A stretch of DNA of 38,758 nt from JACCYI01 sp036389195 (GCA_036389195.1 DASVQH010000446.1:1-38758); one strand, 5' to 3'; positions 8,026 to 16,570 are shown, numbered from the stretch's first letter. Made by a program: numbers and translations. Notes: a model not told the origin generated them from the letters alone.

Positions 8026-8575
8026 CGGTCGAGCTCAGCCCGCCGCGCTCGGGCGGCGGGAGTCGGCGGCGCGGGTCACGGTGCGGAGACTAGGTGGCGC
8101 GGAAGTGCGGCGCGGGCGTGCGGCGCGCGCTGGCGCAGCTCGGTCCGTCGGCCGAGCTGCGTGGGCGCGACCGGACTTCTCAACTGCGTCATTGAAGGAG
8201 GGGAGAGTGGGGCGGCGTGGTCGTCAATGTGAAAGTCGATGCCCTTCGGCGCGCGAGTCTCACGTTGAGGGCAACTATTGGGGTCTTCGTGAAAGTCGAT
8301 TCCCTGAGCGGATCGACTTTCACGTTGGAGGACCACAAACCGGACCGCCGAGGCCCTCCAACCCTTCCTCCTTCAGAGAGCAGTTAGGGAAGTCCATCCC
8401 GCGCCCAAGCATCTCGGCCGACGGACCACCGACGCGAGCCCGCGGCGCCGTCCAAAGGTGGCCGCGGCATAGGGGAGCCCGCCGAAGGGGCCGCCGCGAT
8501 CCCACGGCCAACGGACCCCGCGCGTGAGCGGCGCAGCCGAAGCCCTAGCCACGGCAGCACCAACCGCCCGCCCGT
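8026..8575. other. Intergenic stretch holding a nested palindromic element
   Basis: This stretch separates two minus-strand genes and has no convincing gene. Short open frames across it are only translations of the palindromic repeat described at 8182-8385. The right part (8400-8575) is GC-rich with nothing I can identify. Confidence 0.6.
8182..8385. repeat. Element A: nested palindrome with two hairpins at 60-bp pitch
   Basis: Outer arms AACTGCGTCATTGAAGGAGG (8182-8201) and the complement of 8362-8385 match imperfectly. Inside, GTGAAAGTCGAT occurs at 8229-8240 and again at 8289-8300, exactly 60 bp later. CACGTTGAGG (8261-8270) and CACGTTGGAG (8321-8330) also lie exactly 60 bp apart. The second unit is a perfect 12-bp dyad, GTGAAAGTCGAT with ATCGACTTTCAC (8312-8323), around an 11-nt spacer; the first unit's right arm is degenerate. 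GGTCGTCAAT (8219-8228) and GGACC (8330-8334) extend the symmetry. It could be a mobile palindromic repeat, a structured RNA or a protein-binding array. Element B (21450-21564) has the same geometry. Confidence 0.7.
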
Positions 8576-8884
8576 CTACGCCGCCTCGGGCTCGAGCTCC
8601 TGCTCGGGGTCGACCTCGGGCGCGACCATCTCGGAGACCGCGCTGAGCCGCGGGACCTGCGCCGCGGCGGCGTCGAGCCGCTCGCGGACGGCGCGCGCGG
8701 TTCCGCCGACCACGCGGCGCTCCGCCGCGGTCATCTCGGCCCACCTGGACCGCAGCTCGGCGAGCACCTCGCGCACGCCGTCGAGGCGCTCGGACGCCCG
8801 GTGGAAGGCGCCGTCGGCGATCGCTTCCTCGGCCTCGCCCACCGCCAGCGAGGCCTCCGCGAGGAGCTTCAGGTGGTGGTCCAT
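8576..8884 (-). CDS. Small helical protein of unknown function
   Basis: 102 aa from the ATG at 8884 (MDHHLKLLAEASLAVGEAEEAI). It is almost wholly alpha-helical with heptad-like Leu/Ala spacing and an acidic C-terminal tail (EVDPEQELEPEAA). No membrane segment or signal. A GTG three codons upstream (8893) is an alternative start, with GAGGCGGCGGG in front. It is divergent from the helicase at 8967 across 82 bp. I do not recognise the family. Confidence 0.6.
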   Translation of the reverse strand: MDHHLKLLAEASLAVGEAEEAIADGAFHRASERLDGVREVLAELRSRWAEMTAAERRVVGGTARAVRERLDAAAAQVPRLSAVSEMVAPEVDPEQELEPEAA

Positions 8885-8966
8885 TTCCGGCACGTTACCC
8901 GCCGCCTCGGACGCATCCGGACGTCCGCGATTCCGACCGGCCGAGGCCGTAGCTTGCCGCTCCCCG

Positions 8967-10649
8967 ATGGCTTCACCCACCCTCTCACGACCACCCGGAC
9001 GCGCCCTCCCTCCGTGGCCGGCCAACCGCCCGCTGCGCGCGTGGCAGCGGGCCGCGGCGGCGAAGGTCCTCGCCCATCAGGGCCCGTCGTTCCTCGCCTC
9101 GGCCACCCCCGCCGCCGGCAAGACGACCTTCGGCCTGCACATCGCCCACCAGATGCTCACCACGGGGCGGGTGCGCCGCGTCGCGATCATCGCGCCGACC
9201 ACGCACATCTGCCGTCAGTGGGCGGCGGACGCCGCGCGGTACGGCATCGACCTCGAACCCAACCGCCCCAACGCCGAGGGGCCGGAGCCGCGGGACCGCC
9301 ACGGCGTCGCGGTCACGTACCAGACCGTCGCGGCCGGGCCGGCGGTCCACCGGCGCCGCGCGGGCGAGAGCGCGACGCTCGTGATCGCCGACGAGCCCCA
9401 CCACATGGGCGAGCAGGCGGCCTGGGGATTGAAGACGTCGGAGGCGTTCGCCGGCGCGCGGTTCCGCCTCCTGCTGTCCGGCACGCCGTTCCGCTCGGAC
9501 AACACGCCGATCCCGTGGGTGACCTACGACGAGGACGGCGTCTCGAGCGCCGACTTCACCTACACGTACACCGACGCGCTGCTCGACGGCGTCTGTCGTC
9601 CGGTCACGTTCCAGCCCTACGACGGCGACATGGAGTGGATGAGCGACGGCCGCCGTCGGAAGGCCGACTTCAGCATCGCGCTGCCGGCCGCGGAGGCGGC
9701 GCGCCGGCTGCGCACGGCGCTCGACCCCGAGGGCGACTGGGTCGCCGAGGTCCTGCGCGACGCCGACACGCGCCTGAACCAGATCCGCGCCGGCGACCAC
9801 CCGGAGGCCGGCGCGCTCGTCGTCGCCGTCGACAAGGAGCACGCCGAGAAGCTGGCCGACCGCCTCGCCCGCATCACCGGCACGCGCCCGCCCGTCGTCA
9901 CGTCGGACGCCCCCGACGCCAGCGCCCGGATCGCACGGTTCTCGGCCGCCGGCGACCCGTGGCTCGTCTCGGTGCTGATGGTCTCCGAGGGCGTGGACAT
10001 CCCGCGCCTGCGGGTCGGCGTCTACGCGACCGCCGCGCGGACCGAGCTGTTCTTCCGCCAGGTCGTCGGGCGCTTCATCCGCCGCACGCCGGTCCCGGCC
10101 CGGCAGATGAGCTACCTCTACCTGCCCGCCGACCGGCGCCTGAAGACGCTGGCGGTCCAGATCGAGGAGGAGCGCAACCACGCGCTGGAGCTCAAGCCCG
10201 TCGACGCCGAGCCGCTCGCCGAGGTCGAGCGGGTCAAGTCCGAACGCGACGACGGCGGCTTCCACGCGCTGTGGTCGAGCGGCCGCCCCGACGACGAGGT
10301 GCTCCAGACGACGCAGCCCGGCGACGCGCTGCAGCTCTTCGGCGCGCCCGAGCCGCCTTCCAAGCCGTCGGCCGCGCTCGCCGCGTTCACGGCGACGCCC
10401 GCCCCCGCCGTCGCCGGGGCGTCGGCGCCGTCCCGTCCCGCGGAGGAGACCGCCTACGAGCGCCGCGAGCGGCTGCGCGAGGAGCGCCAGTCGCTGGTGT
10501 CCGCGCAGTCGCGCCGGACCGGCGAGCCGCACCGCGCGCTGCACGCGCGCATCAACCGCGCCACGGGCGCCAAGTCGGTCGGCGCCGCGACCGCCGAGCA
10601 GCTGGAGAAGGGCAACCGGCTGCTGGAGAAGGAGGCGCGCAAGGGCTAG
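8967..10649 (+). CDS. Superfamily 2 DEAD/DEAH-type helicase
   Basis: 560 aa. Ordered SF2 motifs: Walker A ATPAAGKTT (46-54), IIAPTTHICRQW (motif Ia region), Walker B variant IADEPHHMG (DEPHH at 142-146), motif III SGTPFRSD (170-177), and the C-terminal VSEGVDIPRL and motif VI QVVGRFIRR. The enzyme should use ATP to translocate on or remodel nucleic acid, but its cellular role is not evident. The last 130 residues are an Ala/Pro linker followed by a basic, helical tail (ERRERLREERQSL). TAGCTT (8950-8955) lies 11 nt before the ATG. The split-barrel gene follows after 23 nt on the same strand. Confidence 0.88.
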   Translation: MASPTLSRPPGRALPPWPANRPLRAWQRAAAAKVLAHQGPSFLASATPAAGKTTFGLHIAHQMLTTGRVRRVAIIAPTTHICRQWAADAARYGIDLEPNRPNAEGPEPRDRHGVAVTYQTVAAGPAVHRRRAGESATLVIADEPHHMGEQAAWGLKTSEAFAGARFRLLLSGTPFRSDNTPIPWVTYDEDGVSSADFTYTYTDALLDGVCRPVTFQPYDGDMEWMSDGRRRKADFSIALPAAEAARRLRTALDPEGDWVAEVLRDADTRLNQIRAGDHPEAGALVVAVDKEHAEKLADRLARITGTRPPVVTSDAPDASARIARFSAAGDPWLVSVLMVSEGVDIPRLRVGVYATAARTELFFRQVVGRFIRRTPVPARQMSYLYLPADRRLKTLAVQIEEERNHALELKPVDAEPLAEVERVKSERDDGGFHALWSSGRPDDEVLQTTQPGDALQLFGAPEPPSKPSAALAAFTATPAPAVAGASAPSRPAEETAYERRERLREERQSLVSAQSRRTGEPHRALHARINRATGAKSVGAATAEQLEKGNRLLEKEARKG

Positions 10650-10672
10650 GACCGCGCGCGATACTCGCTGCC

Positions 10673-11098
10673 ATGGCCGATCCCGACGTCCTGCCGCGCT
10701 GGCCGCCGGGGACCGTCGCCGTCCTGGCCACCGCCGGCGGCCCGGCGCACGCGATCCCGGTGTCGACCGCCCTGCGAGCCGGCGACCGCCGCGTCCTCAT
10801 CGCCCTGGCGCCCCGCCGCGAGTCGCTCGCCCGCCTGCGCGCCGACCCGCGCTGCGCCCTCGCGCTGCTCGCCGCCGGCGACATCGCGATCACCGCACAC
10901 GCGCGCGCCGAGATCCTCGACGCCGACCTCGGCACCGTCGTCGCCGTCGCGCTCCACGTCGAGCGCATCCAGGACCACGGAACGAAGCGGTTCGAGATCG
11001 AGGCCGGCGTCCGCTGGCGCTGGACCGACCCGGCGGCCGAGGCTCGCGACGCCGAGGTCCGCGCGGCCCTCGCCGCGCTCAGTCCGCCGGCAGCGTGA
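10673..11098 (+). CDS. Pyridoxamine 5'-phosphate oxidase-like split-barrel protein
   Basis: 141 aa, the usual size of small flavin- or F420-binding split-barrel proteins. The pattern is typical: GTVAVLATAGGPAHAIPVS, then VLIALAPRRESLARLRADPRCALALL and later VALHVERIQDHGTKRFEIEAGVRWRW. The cofactor and substrate are not determined by the sequence. The start ATG follows the helicase stop by 23 nt, so the two may be co-transcribed. Its last 20 nt overlap the end of the convergent GAF-GGDEF gene (11079-11098). Confidence 0.75.
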   Translation: MADPDVLPRWPPGTVAVLATAGGPAHAIPVSTALRAGDRRVLIALAPRRESLARLRADPRCALALLAAGDIAITAHARAEILDADLGTVVAVALHVERIQDHGTKRFEIEAGVRWRWTDPAAEARDAEVRAALAALSPPAA

Positions 11099-12539
11099 GG
11101 TCGCGCCCGGCGGCCTTGGCTCCCGCGAGCGCCTCGCGCGCCCGGCCGAACAGCATGTCGGCGGGCTCCGCGCCGTCCCAGCGCGCCACCCCGGCCGACG
11201 CGGTCTGCCCGCGCGGCGTCAGCCCGCGCAGCCGGTCGAGCACCTCGCACGCCTCGCCCAGCCCGCAGCCCGGCAGCAGGACGCCGAACTGCTGGCCGTC
11301 GACGCGCGCGATCAGGTCGACCTCGCGCAGGGCGCCCGCCCACGCGGCGGCGGCCTCCTTGATCAGCCGGTCGCCTTCGCGCTCGCCCCGGACCAGGTTG
11401 AACGAGCCCATGTGGTCGAGGTCCACCAGCCCGACGCAGACCGGCGAGTCGCTGCGCCGCGCCCGCGCGAGCTCGCGCGGAACCTCGTCGTCGAACGCGC
11501 GGCCCGTCACCAGCCCCGTGAGCCCGTCGGTCAGCGCCAGCGAGTCGACCCGCGCCCGCAGCACCGCCTGCTCGATCGCCACGCCGGCCTGCGCGGCGAC
11601 CAGCCGCAGCACGCTCGACGTCGCCTCGTCGAGGCGATCGACCGGGGTGTGCCAGATCACGATCAGCACGCCGATGACGCGGCCCTCGCGCACGACGGGC
11701 TCGAACAGCGCCGAGCGCGCGCTCGTCGCCTCGACCAGCGGCGGGGCCAGCGACGGGTGGTTGCGCGCGTCGGCGACGAAGTAGCTCTCGACGCCCATGA
11801 ACCCGCGCCCGGCGCCGCGATCCTCGCCGCGCGCCTGGATCGTCACCGGCGCCATCTCGACACCGCGCATCGCGGTCGAGACGAAGTCGCGCCCGTCCGG
11901 CTCCAGCAGGAAGGCGACGGGGGCCATCGCGGCCTCGCACGCGGCGTCGCAGACGTCGGGCCGCGCGTCGGCGGCCGTGGCCAGCGCTCGCGCGATCCGC
12001 GCCAGCGCCGCCATGCCGCGCGCGTGGCCGCGCAGGGACTCGTTGAGCCGGCGCAGGTCGCGCTCGTTGGTCTCGCGCTCGAGCTCGTAGGCGAGCACGC
12101 GGCCGAGCATGGTCAGCAGCCGCTCGTCCTCCGGGCTGAAGTGCCCCGGCCCGCGGGCGACCGCGGCGAGCGAGCCGACCTTCGAGCCGTCGGAGAGCTC
12201 GAGCGGCACCCCGAGGTAGGCGCCGACCTCGCCGCCCTGCAGCCGCGCGATGCGGCCGTAGAGCGGGTGCGCGCCGACGTCGTTGCAGCGCCGCGGCGCG
12301 TGCCCGTCGGCCATGTGGAAGCAGAAGGAGGTCGCGAGCGGCGTCGACTGGTTCGAGCGCAGGCCGAACGCCGCGCCGCCGCGCGTGTCGACGACCCGGT
12401 GGATGTCCTGCCCGCGGTCCAGGTGGGCCAGGAAGACGGCGGACGGCGGCAGGTGGCGCTCGAGCAGATCGAGGACCGAGCGCGTGGCGTCGGCGAAGGA
12501 CCGGTACGTGGTGGCGGAGGCGGCGGCAGCCGCCTGCAT
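11079..12539 (-). CDS. GAF-GAF-degenerate GGDEF protein, possible c-di-GMP receptor
   Basis: 486 aa. A GAF-like domain spans about 20-155 (with HPLYGRIARLQGGEVGAYLGVPL), a second GAF about 175-325 (ESYFVADARNHPSL, FEPVVREGRVIGVLIVIW), then a GGDEF fold (about 333-480). The catalytic motif reads DGQQF (414-418) instead of GGDEF or GGEEF, so cyclase activity is unlikely. The RxxD inhibitory site is kept (R405-D408), exactly five residues upstream. This pattern is known in proteins that bind c-di-GMP as effectors; binding here is inference. I chose the ATG at 12539, which has GTGGAG 9 nt upstream; an in-frame ATG at 12572 is possible. It is divergent from the FAH gene and overlaps the convergent gene at 11098 by 20 nt. 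Confidence 0.82.
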   Translation of the reverse strand: MQAAAAASATTYRSFADATRSVLDLLERHLPPSAVFLAHLDRGQDIHRVVDTRGGAAFGLRSNQSTPLATSFCFHMADGHAPRRCNDVGAHPLYGRIARLQGGEVGAYLGVPLELSDGSKVGSLAAVARGPGHFSPEDERLLTMLGRVLAYELERETNERDLRRLNESLRGHARGMAALARIARALATAADARPDVCDAACEAAMAPVAFLLEPDGRDFVSTAMRGVEMAPVTIQARGEDRGAGRGFMGVESYFVADARNHPSLAPPLVEATSARSALFEPVVREGRVIGVLIVIWHTPVDRLDEATSSVLRLVAAQAGVAIEQAVLRARVDSLALTDGLTGLVTGRAFDDEVPRELARARRSDSPVCVGLVDLDHMGSFNLVRGEREGDRLIKEAAAAWAGALREVDLIARVDGQQFGVLLPGCGLGEACEVLDRLRGLTPRGQTASAGVARWDGAEPADMLFGRAREALAGAKAAGRDLTLPAD

Positions 12540-12602
12540 GGCGTGGGACTCCACCTCCCCATGATCGGCCATGCGGTCAAGGGCCTTAGGATCGGGGTTC
12601 GC

Positions 12603-13406
12603 ATGCGACTGGCCACCTTCGTCCCACCCGGCGCGGACGCGCCCGTCGCCGGCGAGGTCCGCGGCGACGAGGTCGTCGAACTCGGCGCCCAGACCGTCCT
12701 CGACCGCCTCGCCTCGGGCGACCGCAGCCCGGCCGCCGGGGCGACCCACCCGCTCGCCGACGTCCAGCTCCTCGCCCCGGTGCCCCGCCCCCGGGCGATC
12801 TTCGGCATCGGCCTGAACTACCGCGCCCACGCGCGCGAGACGGGCAAGGAGCCGCCCGAGACGCCGATCGTCTTCATGAAGCTCCCGAGCTCCTCCGTGC
12901 CGCCGTCGGGTCCGGTGGTCATCCCGCCGGTCATCCGCCGACCCGACTACGAGGTCGAGCTGGCGATCGTCATGGGGGCCGGCAACGAGATCGCCGGCTA
13001 CGCGGTCGCCGACGACGTCTCGGCGCGCGACCTCCAGCGTCGCGAGCCGCAGTGGACGCGCGCGAAGGGCTTCGACACGAGCTGCCCGTGGGGCCCCTGG
13101 ATCACCACCGCCGACGAGCTGCCCGACGCCACCGCCCTCGGGATCCGCTGCCACGTCAACGGCGAGCTGCGCCAGGACTCGACCACCGCGGACCTCGTCT
13201 TCGGCCCGCGCGCGCTCGTCGACTTCATCGCCGAGACGTGCACCCTGGAGCCGGGCGACCTCATCCTCACGGGCACTCCGAGCGGCGTCGGGATGGCCAT
13301 GGACCCGCCCCGCTTCCTGGAGGACGGGGACGTCGTGCGGTGCGAGATCGACGGCCTAGGGTCGATCGAGCACCGCGTGGCGCGGCCCGCCGCCCCTGCC
13401 GCCTAG
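12603..13406 (+). CDS. Fumarylacetoacetate hydrolase (FAH) family protein
   Basis: 267 aa. The FAH core is complete: FGIGLNYRAHARETGKEPPE (NYxxHAxE), the metal-binding DYEVELAIV and ADDVSARDLQ, and the C-terminal GDLILTGTPSGVG. These enzymes are Mg2+-dependent and cleave or decarboxylate 2-oxo acids and acylpyruvates in aromatic and sugar-acid breakdown; the substrate is not evident here. The N-terminal residues 1-50 form the usual small cap domain (MRLATFVPP...GEVRGDEVVEL). The ATG lies 10 nt after TAGGAT (12587-12592). Its TAG stop shares the CTAG at 13403-13406 with the convergent clpP stop. Confidence 0.9.
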   Translation: MRLATFVPPGADAPVAGEVRGDEVVELGAQTVLDRLASGDRSPAAGATHPLADVQLLAPVPRPRAIFGIGLNYRAHARETGKEPPETPIVFMKLPSSSVPPSGPVVIPPVIRRPDYEVELAIVMGAGNEIAGYAVADDVSARDLQRREPQWTRAKGFDTSCPWGPWITTADELPDATALGIRCHVNGELRQDSTTADLVFGPRALVDFIAETCTLEPGDLILTGTPSGVGMAMDPPRFLEDGDVVRCEIDGLGSIEHRVARPAAPAA

Positions 13407-13984
13407 TGCGAGTCCAGCACCCGGTCGATCAGCCCGTACTCCTCCGCCTGCTTGGCGGTGAAGAAGCGGTCGCGCTCCATCGCGGTGTGCACGACCTCCT
13501 CGGGCTGCCCGGTGTGCCTGGCGTAGATCTCGTCCACGCGCTTGCGCGTCTTCATGATCTCGCGCGCGTGGATCTCGATGTCGGTCGACTGCCCCTCGAA
13601 GCCGGCCGACGGCTGATGGATGAGGATCCGCGAGTTCGGCAGGGCGGCGCGCTTGCCCGCCGCGCCGCCGGTCAGCAGCAGTGAGCCCATCGACATCGCG
13701 ATCCCGACGCACATCGTCGCCACGTCGGGCTTGATGAACTGCATCGTGTCGTAGATCGCCAGCCCGGCGTAGATCGACCCGCCGGGCGAGTTGATGTAGA
13801 GGCTGATGTCCTTGTCCGGGTCGGCGGACTCCAGGTGGAGCATCTGCGCGACGATGAGGTTCGCGACCTGGTCGTCCACGGGTGAGCCGAGGAAGATGAT
13901 GCGCTCGTTGAGCAGGCGCGAGAAGATGTCGAACTCGCGCTCGCCACGTGCCGTGCGCTCGATGACCATGGGGACGAGAGGCAT
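13403..13984 (-). CDS. clpP: ATP-dependent Clp protease proteolytic subunit
   Basis: 193 aa, normal length. The N-terminus MPLVPMVIERTARGER matches the ClpP axial-loop start. The catalytic triad is visible: Ser in GIAMSMGSLLL, His in ILIHQPSAGF and Asp in MERDRFF. ClpP forms the barrel that degrades proteins unfolded by ClpX or ClpC in the cytosol. No second clpP and no clpX or tig is adjacent in this window, unlike many actinobacterial clpP1-clpP2-clpX clusters; the neighbours are an FAH protein and a two-component system. The gene ends inside a CTAG shared with the convergent FAH gene. Confidence 0.95.
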   Translation of the reverse strand: MPLVPMVIERTARGEREFDIFSRLLNERIIFLGSPVDDQVANLIVAQMLHLESADPDKDISLYINSPGGSIYAGLAIYDTMQFIKPDVATMCVGIAMSMGSLLLTGGAAGKRAALPNSRILIHQPSAGFEGQSTDIEIHAREIMKTRKRVDEIYARHTGQPEEVVHTAMERDRFFTAKQAEEYGLIDRVLDSH

Positions 13985-14003
13985 GGCGCGAGAGGCTAGC
14001 GGG

Positions 14004-14579
14004 CTAGCCCGTGGGGGCGGCCACGTCGACGCGCAGCCGCCCGAGCACCCGGTCGATGCGCCCGGTGAGCGAGGCCCGGTCGATGCGCAGCGCCTCGGCG
14101 ATGTCGTGCGGCGACGTCCCGTCGATGAGCAGCCCCAGCAGCGGGAGGTCCTCCTCGTCCAGGCGCCCGGCGGCCTCGTGGAAGTGCTCGGCGGACACCG
14201 GCGGCAGGACCGACTCCCCACGCGCGACGCGGCGGATCAGCTCGTAGAGCTCGCGCGCCGGCGCGGCCTTGGAGGCGACGCCGTCGGCGCCCGCCGCGCG
14301 CGCCGCGAAGCCGAGCCAGGCGTCCGCGTAGGCCGAGTAGATGAGCACCTTGGGCGCGGGGACGTGGCTCTTGATCCGGCGGCAGATGCGCAGGCCGTCC
14401 GAGCGCGGCAGGTGGTAGTCGAGCAGGACGAGGTCGGGCTGCGTGCGGTAGAGGAGGTGCTCGACCTCGGCGGGATCCGACGCCGTGCCGACCGGCAGGA
14501 TGCCCGGCTCGGCGCGCAGCACGGCGGTGAGGCCGGCCACCAGCGCCGGATGGTCGTCGATCAGGGCGACGCGGATCAT
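14004..14579 (-). CDS. NarL/LuxR-type response regulator
   Basis: 191 aa. The receiver domain (1-120) has the acidic pair in LIDDHPAL, the phosphoacceptor Asp in LVLLDYHLPRSDG, Ser in LIYSAYAD and Lys in GVASKAAP. A C-terminal helix-turn-helix (about 140-188, LGLLIDGTSPHDIAEALRIDRASL) resembles LuxR domains but is divergent. The start overlaps the kinase stop in ATGA (14576-14579), so the kinase and regulator are translated together. By position it probably controls the divergent ABC exporter at 15803-17860 (inference). Confidence 0.88.
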   Translation of the reverse strand: MIRVALIDDHPALVAGLTAVLRAEPGILPVGTASDPAEVEHLLYRTQPDLVLLDYHLPRSDGLRICRRIKSHVPAPKVLIYSAYADAWLGFAARAAGADGVASKAAPARELYELIRRVARGESVLPPVSAEHFHEAAGRLDEEDLPLLGLLIDGTSPHDIAEALRIDRASLTGRIDRVLGRLRVDVAAPTG

Positions 14580-15760
14580 GCGGGGACTCCTTCTCGGGTG
14601 GGGGAGGGGACGTCGAGGCGGACGCGCGTGCCCGGATCAGAGCCGGAGCCGATCGTCAGGCGCCCGCCGATGGCGAACGCGCGCGAGCGCATGGTGCGGA
14701 TGCCGTTGGCGCCCGGGCGGATGTGCGAGGGGAGGCCGCGGCCGTCGTCGGCCACGATCGCGTGCAGGCCGCCGTCGGCCGCGGTGGCGAGCGTCACGCG
14801 GACCTCGCGCGCGCCGGCGTGACGCACGGCGTTGGTCATCGCCTCGGCCAGGATCCGGTAGGCGTGCGAGGCCGCGACGGTCGGCAGGCGCGGCGCCTCG
14901 CCCTCGACCGCGACGCTGACGCCGCCTTCCAGCGCGGCCAGCTCGGCCGCGCGGTCGCGCAGCGCGGCCGACAGCGGCCGGCCCTCCAGCGGCGAGCGCA
15001 GCTCGGCGATGCTCGTCTCCATGTCGGCCGTCGCGCCGCGCAGCTGCTCGAGGGCGAGCTCGAGGACGTCGGAGGGCTCGAGCGAGGACAGGACCAGGTG
15101 GGCGGCGTGCAGGCGCTGCTTGGCGGAGTCGTGGAGCTCCCAGGCGATCCGCCGCCGCTCGGCTTCGACGGCGAGCTCCTGCGCACGCTCCTGCTCGGCC
15201 TCCAGCCGGCGCATCACGTCGGCGGCGTAGGCGAGCCCGAAGGTCACGACACCGGGCAGCGCCAGGTGGGTGGCCAGCGTCTCCAGCGAGACGGTGCTCT
15301 TCAGCGTCCAGGGATCGAGGCCCGTGAGCAGCGCGACGCCGATGAACGCGAGCGTGAACGCGGCGCCCGACGCCACCGCCTGGCGGTAGGGCAGCATCGC
15401 GACGGGCGGCGCCAGCGCGGTCAGCGCGAAGAGGTAGAACGGGCTGCGCCAGTCGCCGGAGATCCAGATCAGCACGAGCCCGACGACGCAGTCGAGCAGC
15501 CACGCCCCGGGGCGGCGGACCAGCCGCGGGGCGCGCATGACCGCGAGGATGCTGAGCCCGCCGTAGGTGACGACGAACCAGCCGAGCGCGGCGTCGAACG
15601 CCGTGACGCGGTGGGCGATCAGCAGCGCGACCGCCATGGCGATCGCCGCCACGCGGGTCATCACCCAGAGGACGATCCACCGGTCCCCGGTGGGGCGCAT
15701 CTGGCGCAGTCGCTCTCCGATTCGCGGCGCCATCGCACGGATACGTTCGGCACGCGCCAT
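14576..15760 (-). CDS. Membrane sensor histidine kinase (HisKA_3 / NarX-type)
   Basis: 394 aa. Residues about 25-180 have five or six hydrophobic segments (WIVLWVMTRVAAIAMAVALLI, LGWFVVTYGGLSILAVM and others) with very short loops, so sensing is likely in or near the membrane. The phosphorylation site is ERRRIAWELHDSAKQRLH (His in ELHD), followed by a HATPase_c domain with EAMTNAVRHAGA (N box) and DDGRGLP (G1). The partner is the overlapping response regulator downstream. The divergent ABC operon starts 43 bp away across two palindromes. Intramembrane-sensing kinases beside ABC exporters often respond to envelope-active compounds; that role is inferred here. Confidence 0.88.
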   Translation of the reverse strand: MARAERIRAMAPRIGERLRQMRPTGDRWIVLWVMTRVAAIAMAVALLIAHRVTAFDAALGWFVVTYGGLSILAVMRAPRLVRRPGAWLLDCVVGLVLIWISGDWRSPFYLFALTALAPPVAMLPYRQAVASGAAFTLAFIGVALLTGLDPWTLKSTVSLETLATHLALPGVVTFGLAYAADVMRRLEAEQERAQELAVEAERRRIAWELHDSAKQRLHAAHLVLSSLEPSDVLELALEQLRGATADMETSIAELRSPLEGRPLSAALRDRAAELAALEGGVSVAVEGEAPRLPTVAASHAYRILAEAMTNAVRHAGAREVRVTLATAADGGLHAIVADDGRGLPSHIRPGANGIRTMRSRAFAIGGRLTIGSGSDPGTRVRLDVPSPTREGVPA

Positions 15761-15761
15761 A

Positions 15762-15789
15762 ACCCCGGGGTAAAACCCGGCGCCGGGGT
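15762..15789. promoter_or_regulatory. Two adjacent palindromes between the kinase and ABC operons
   Basis: ACCCCGGGGT (15762-15771) and CCCGGCGCCGGG (15776-15787) are both perfect palindromes, separated by TAAA, in a 42-bp divergent intergenic region. They begin 2 nt upstream of the kinase ATG and lie 14 nt upstream of the ABC start. They could be the operator of the adjacent response regulator; GC-rich palindromes are not rare here, so this is tentative. Confidence 0.4.
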
Positions 15790-15802
15790 AGTGTGGTTGC
15801 GC

Positions 15803-16570
15803 GTGCCGAGCGATGGCCGCGACCCCGCTCCCGCCGCCCTGGAGCTGCGCGAACTGACCAAGCGCTACGAGGGCGACGTGCTGGCGCTCGACCACGTCGA
15901 CCTGCGCGTCGCCGACGGCGACTTCTTCGGCCTGCTGGGTCCCAACGGGGCCGGCAAGACGACGATGATCTCGGCGATCTGCAACCTGATCCGGGTCACC
16001 GCGGGCGACGCCCGGATCTTCGGCCACCCGCACCACTCCCCCGCGGCCCGCCGGCTCGTCGGGCTGGCCGAGCAGGACGTCAACCTCGACCGCGTCCTCG
16101 ACGTCGAGGAGACGCTCCTCTACCACGGCGGCTACTACGGGATGAGCCGCCGCGACGCCCGGCGCCGCGCCGGCGAGATGATGGACGTCTTCGACCTGCG
16201 CGGGAAGGCGACGACCCGCGCGCCGAAGCTCTCGGGCGGCATGCGCCGCCGGCTGCTGCTGGCCCGCGCGCTCATGCACGAGCCGCGCCTGGTCATCCTC
16301 GACGAGCCGACCGCGGGCGTCGACTTCGAGCTGCGGCTGGAGCTGTGGCGCTACATCCGCCGCCTGCACGAGACCGGCACGACGATCCTGCTCACCACGC
16401 ACTACCTCGAGGAAGCCGAGGAGCTGTGCCGGGAGATCGCGCTGATCCGCGGCGGGCGGATCATCGCGCGCGACTCCGCGGACGGGCTGCGCACCGCCTA
16501 CGAGGCGGGCTCGCTCGCCGACGTGTACGTCAAGGCCATGGCGGGCGTGGCGCCCGCCGCGGTCGTCTGA
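15803..16570 (+). CDS. ABC transporter ATP-binding protein (ABC-2 exporter)
   Basis: 255 aa. Walker A LLGPNGAGKTTM, Q-loop LAEQDVN, signature LSGGMRRRLLLARAL, Walker B LVILDEPTAGVD and the switch His in LLTTHYLEEAEELC are all present. The protein is the cytosolic motor of an exporter of the DrrA/YadG type. The start is a GTG (15803), leading into ALELRELTKRYEGD; GTG at 15791 is an alternative. Its permease is the gene at 17090, with a DUF2269-type membrane protein between. Control by the divergent two-component system is likely but inferred. Confidence 0.9.
   Translation: MPSDGRDPAPAALELRELTKRYEGDVLALDHVDLRVADGDFFGLLGPNGAGKTTMISAICNLIRVTAGDARIFGHPHHSPAARRLVGLAEQDVNLDRVLDVEETLLYHGGYYGMSRRDARRRAGEMMDVFDLRGKATTRAPKLSGGMRRRLLLARALMHEPRLVILDEPTAGVDFELRLELWRYIRRLHETGTTILLTTHYLEEAEELCREIALIRGGRIIARDSADGLRTAYEAGSLADVYVKAMAGVAPAAVV

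Noticed and set aside
8229..8334. CRISPR array
   Set aside because: Only two units, the constant parts are dyad arms of hairpins, and no cas gene is present.
8076..8336. An 86-aa minus-strand frame with a repeated GIDFH peptide
   Set aside because: The peptide repeat is just the translation of element A; the 60-bp pitch keeps the frame open. There is no ribosome site.
15776..15787. Common CCGGCGCCGG core between this palindrome and 2731-2746 as a shared operator
   Set aside because: At this GC content a 10-bp GC-only palindrome is expected about once or twice in the window, so the match alone is not evidence.
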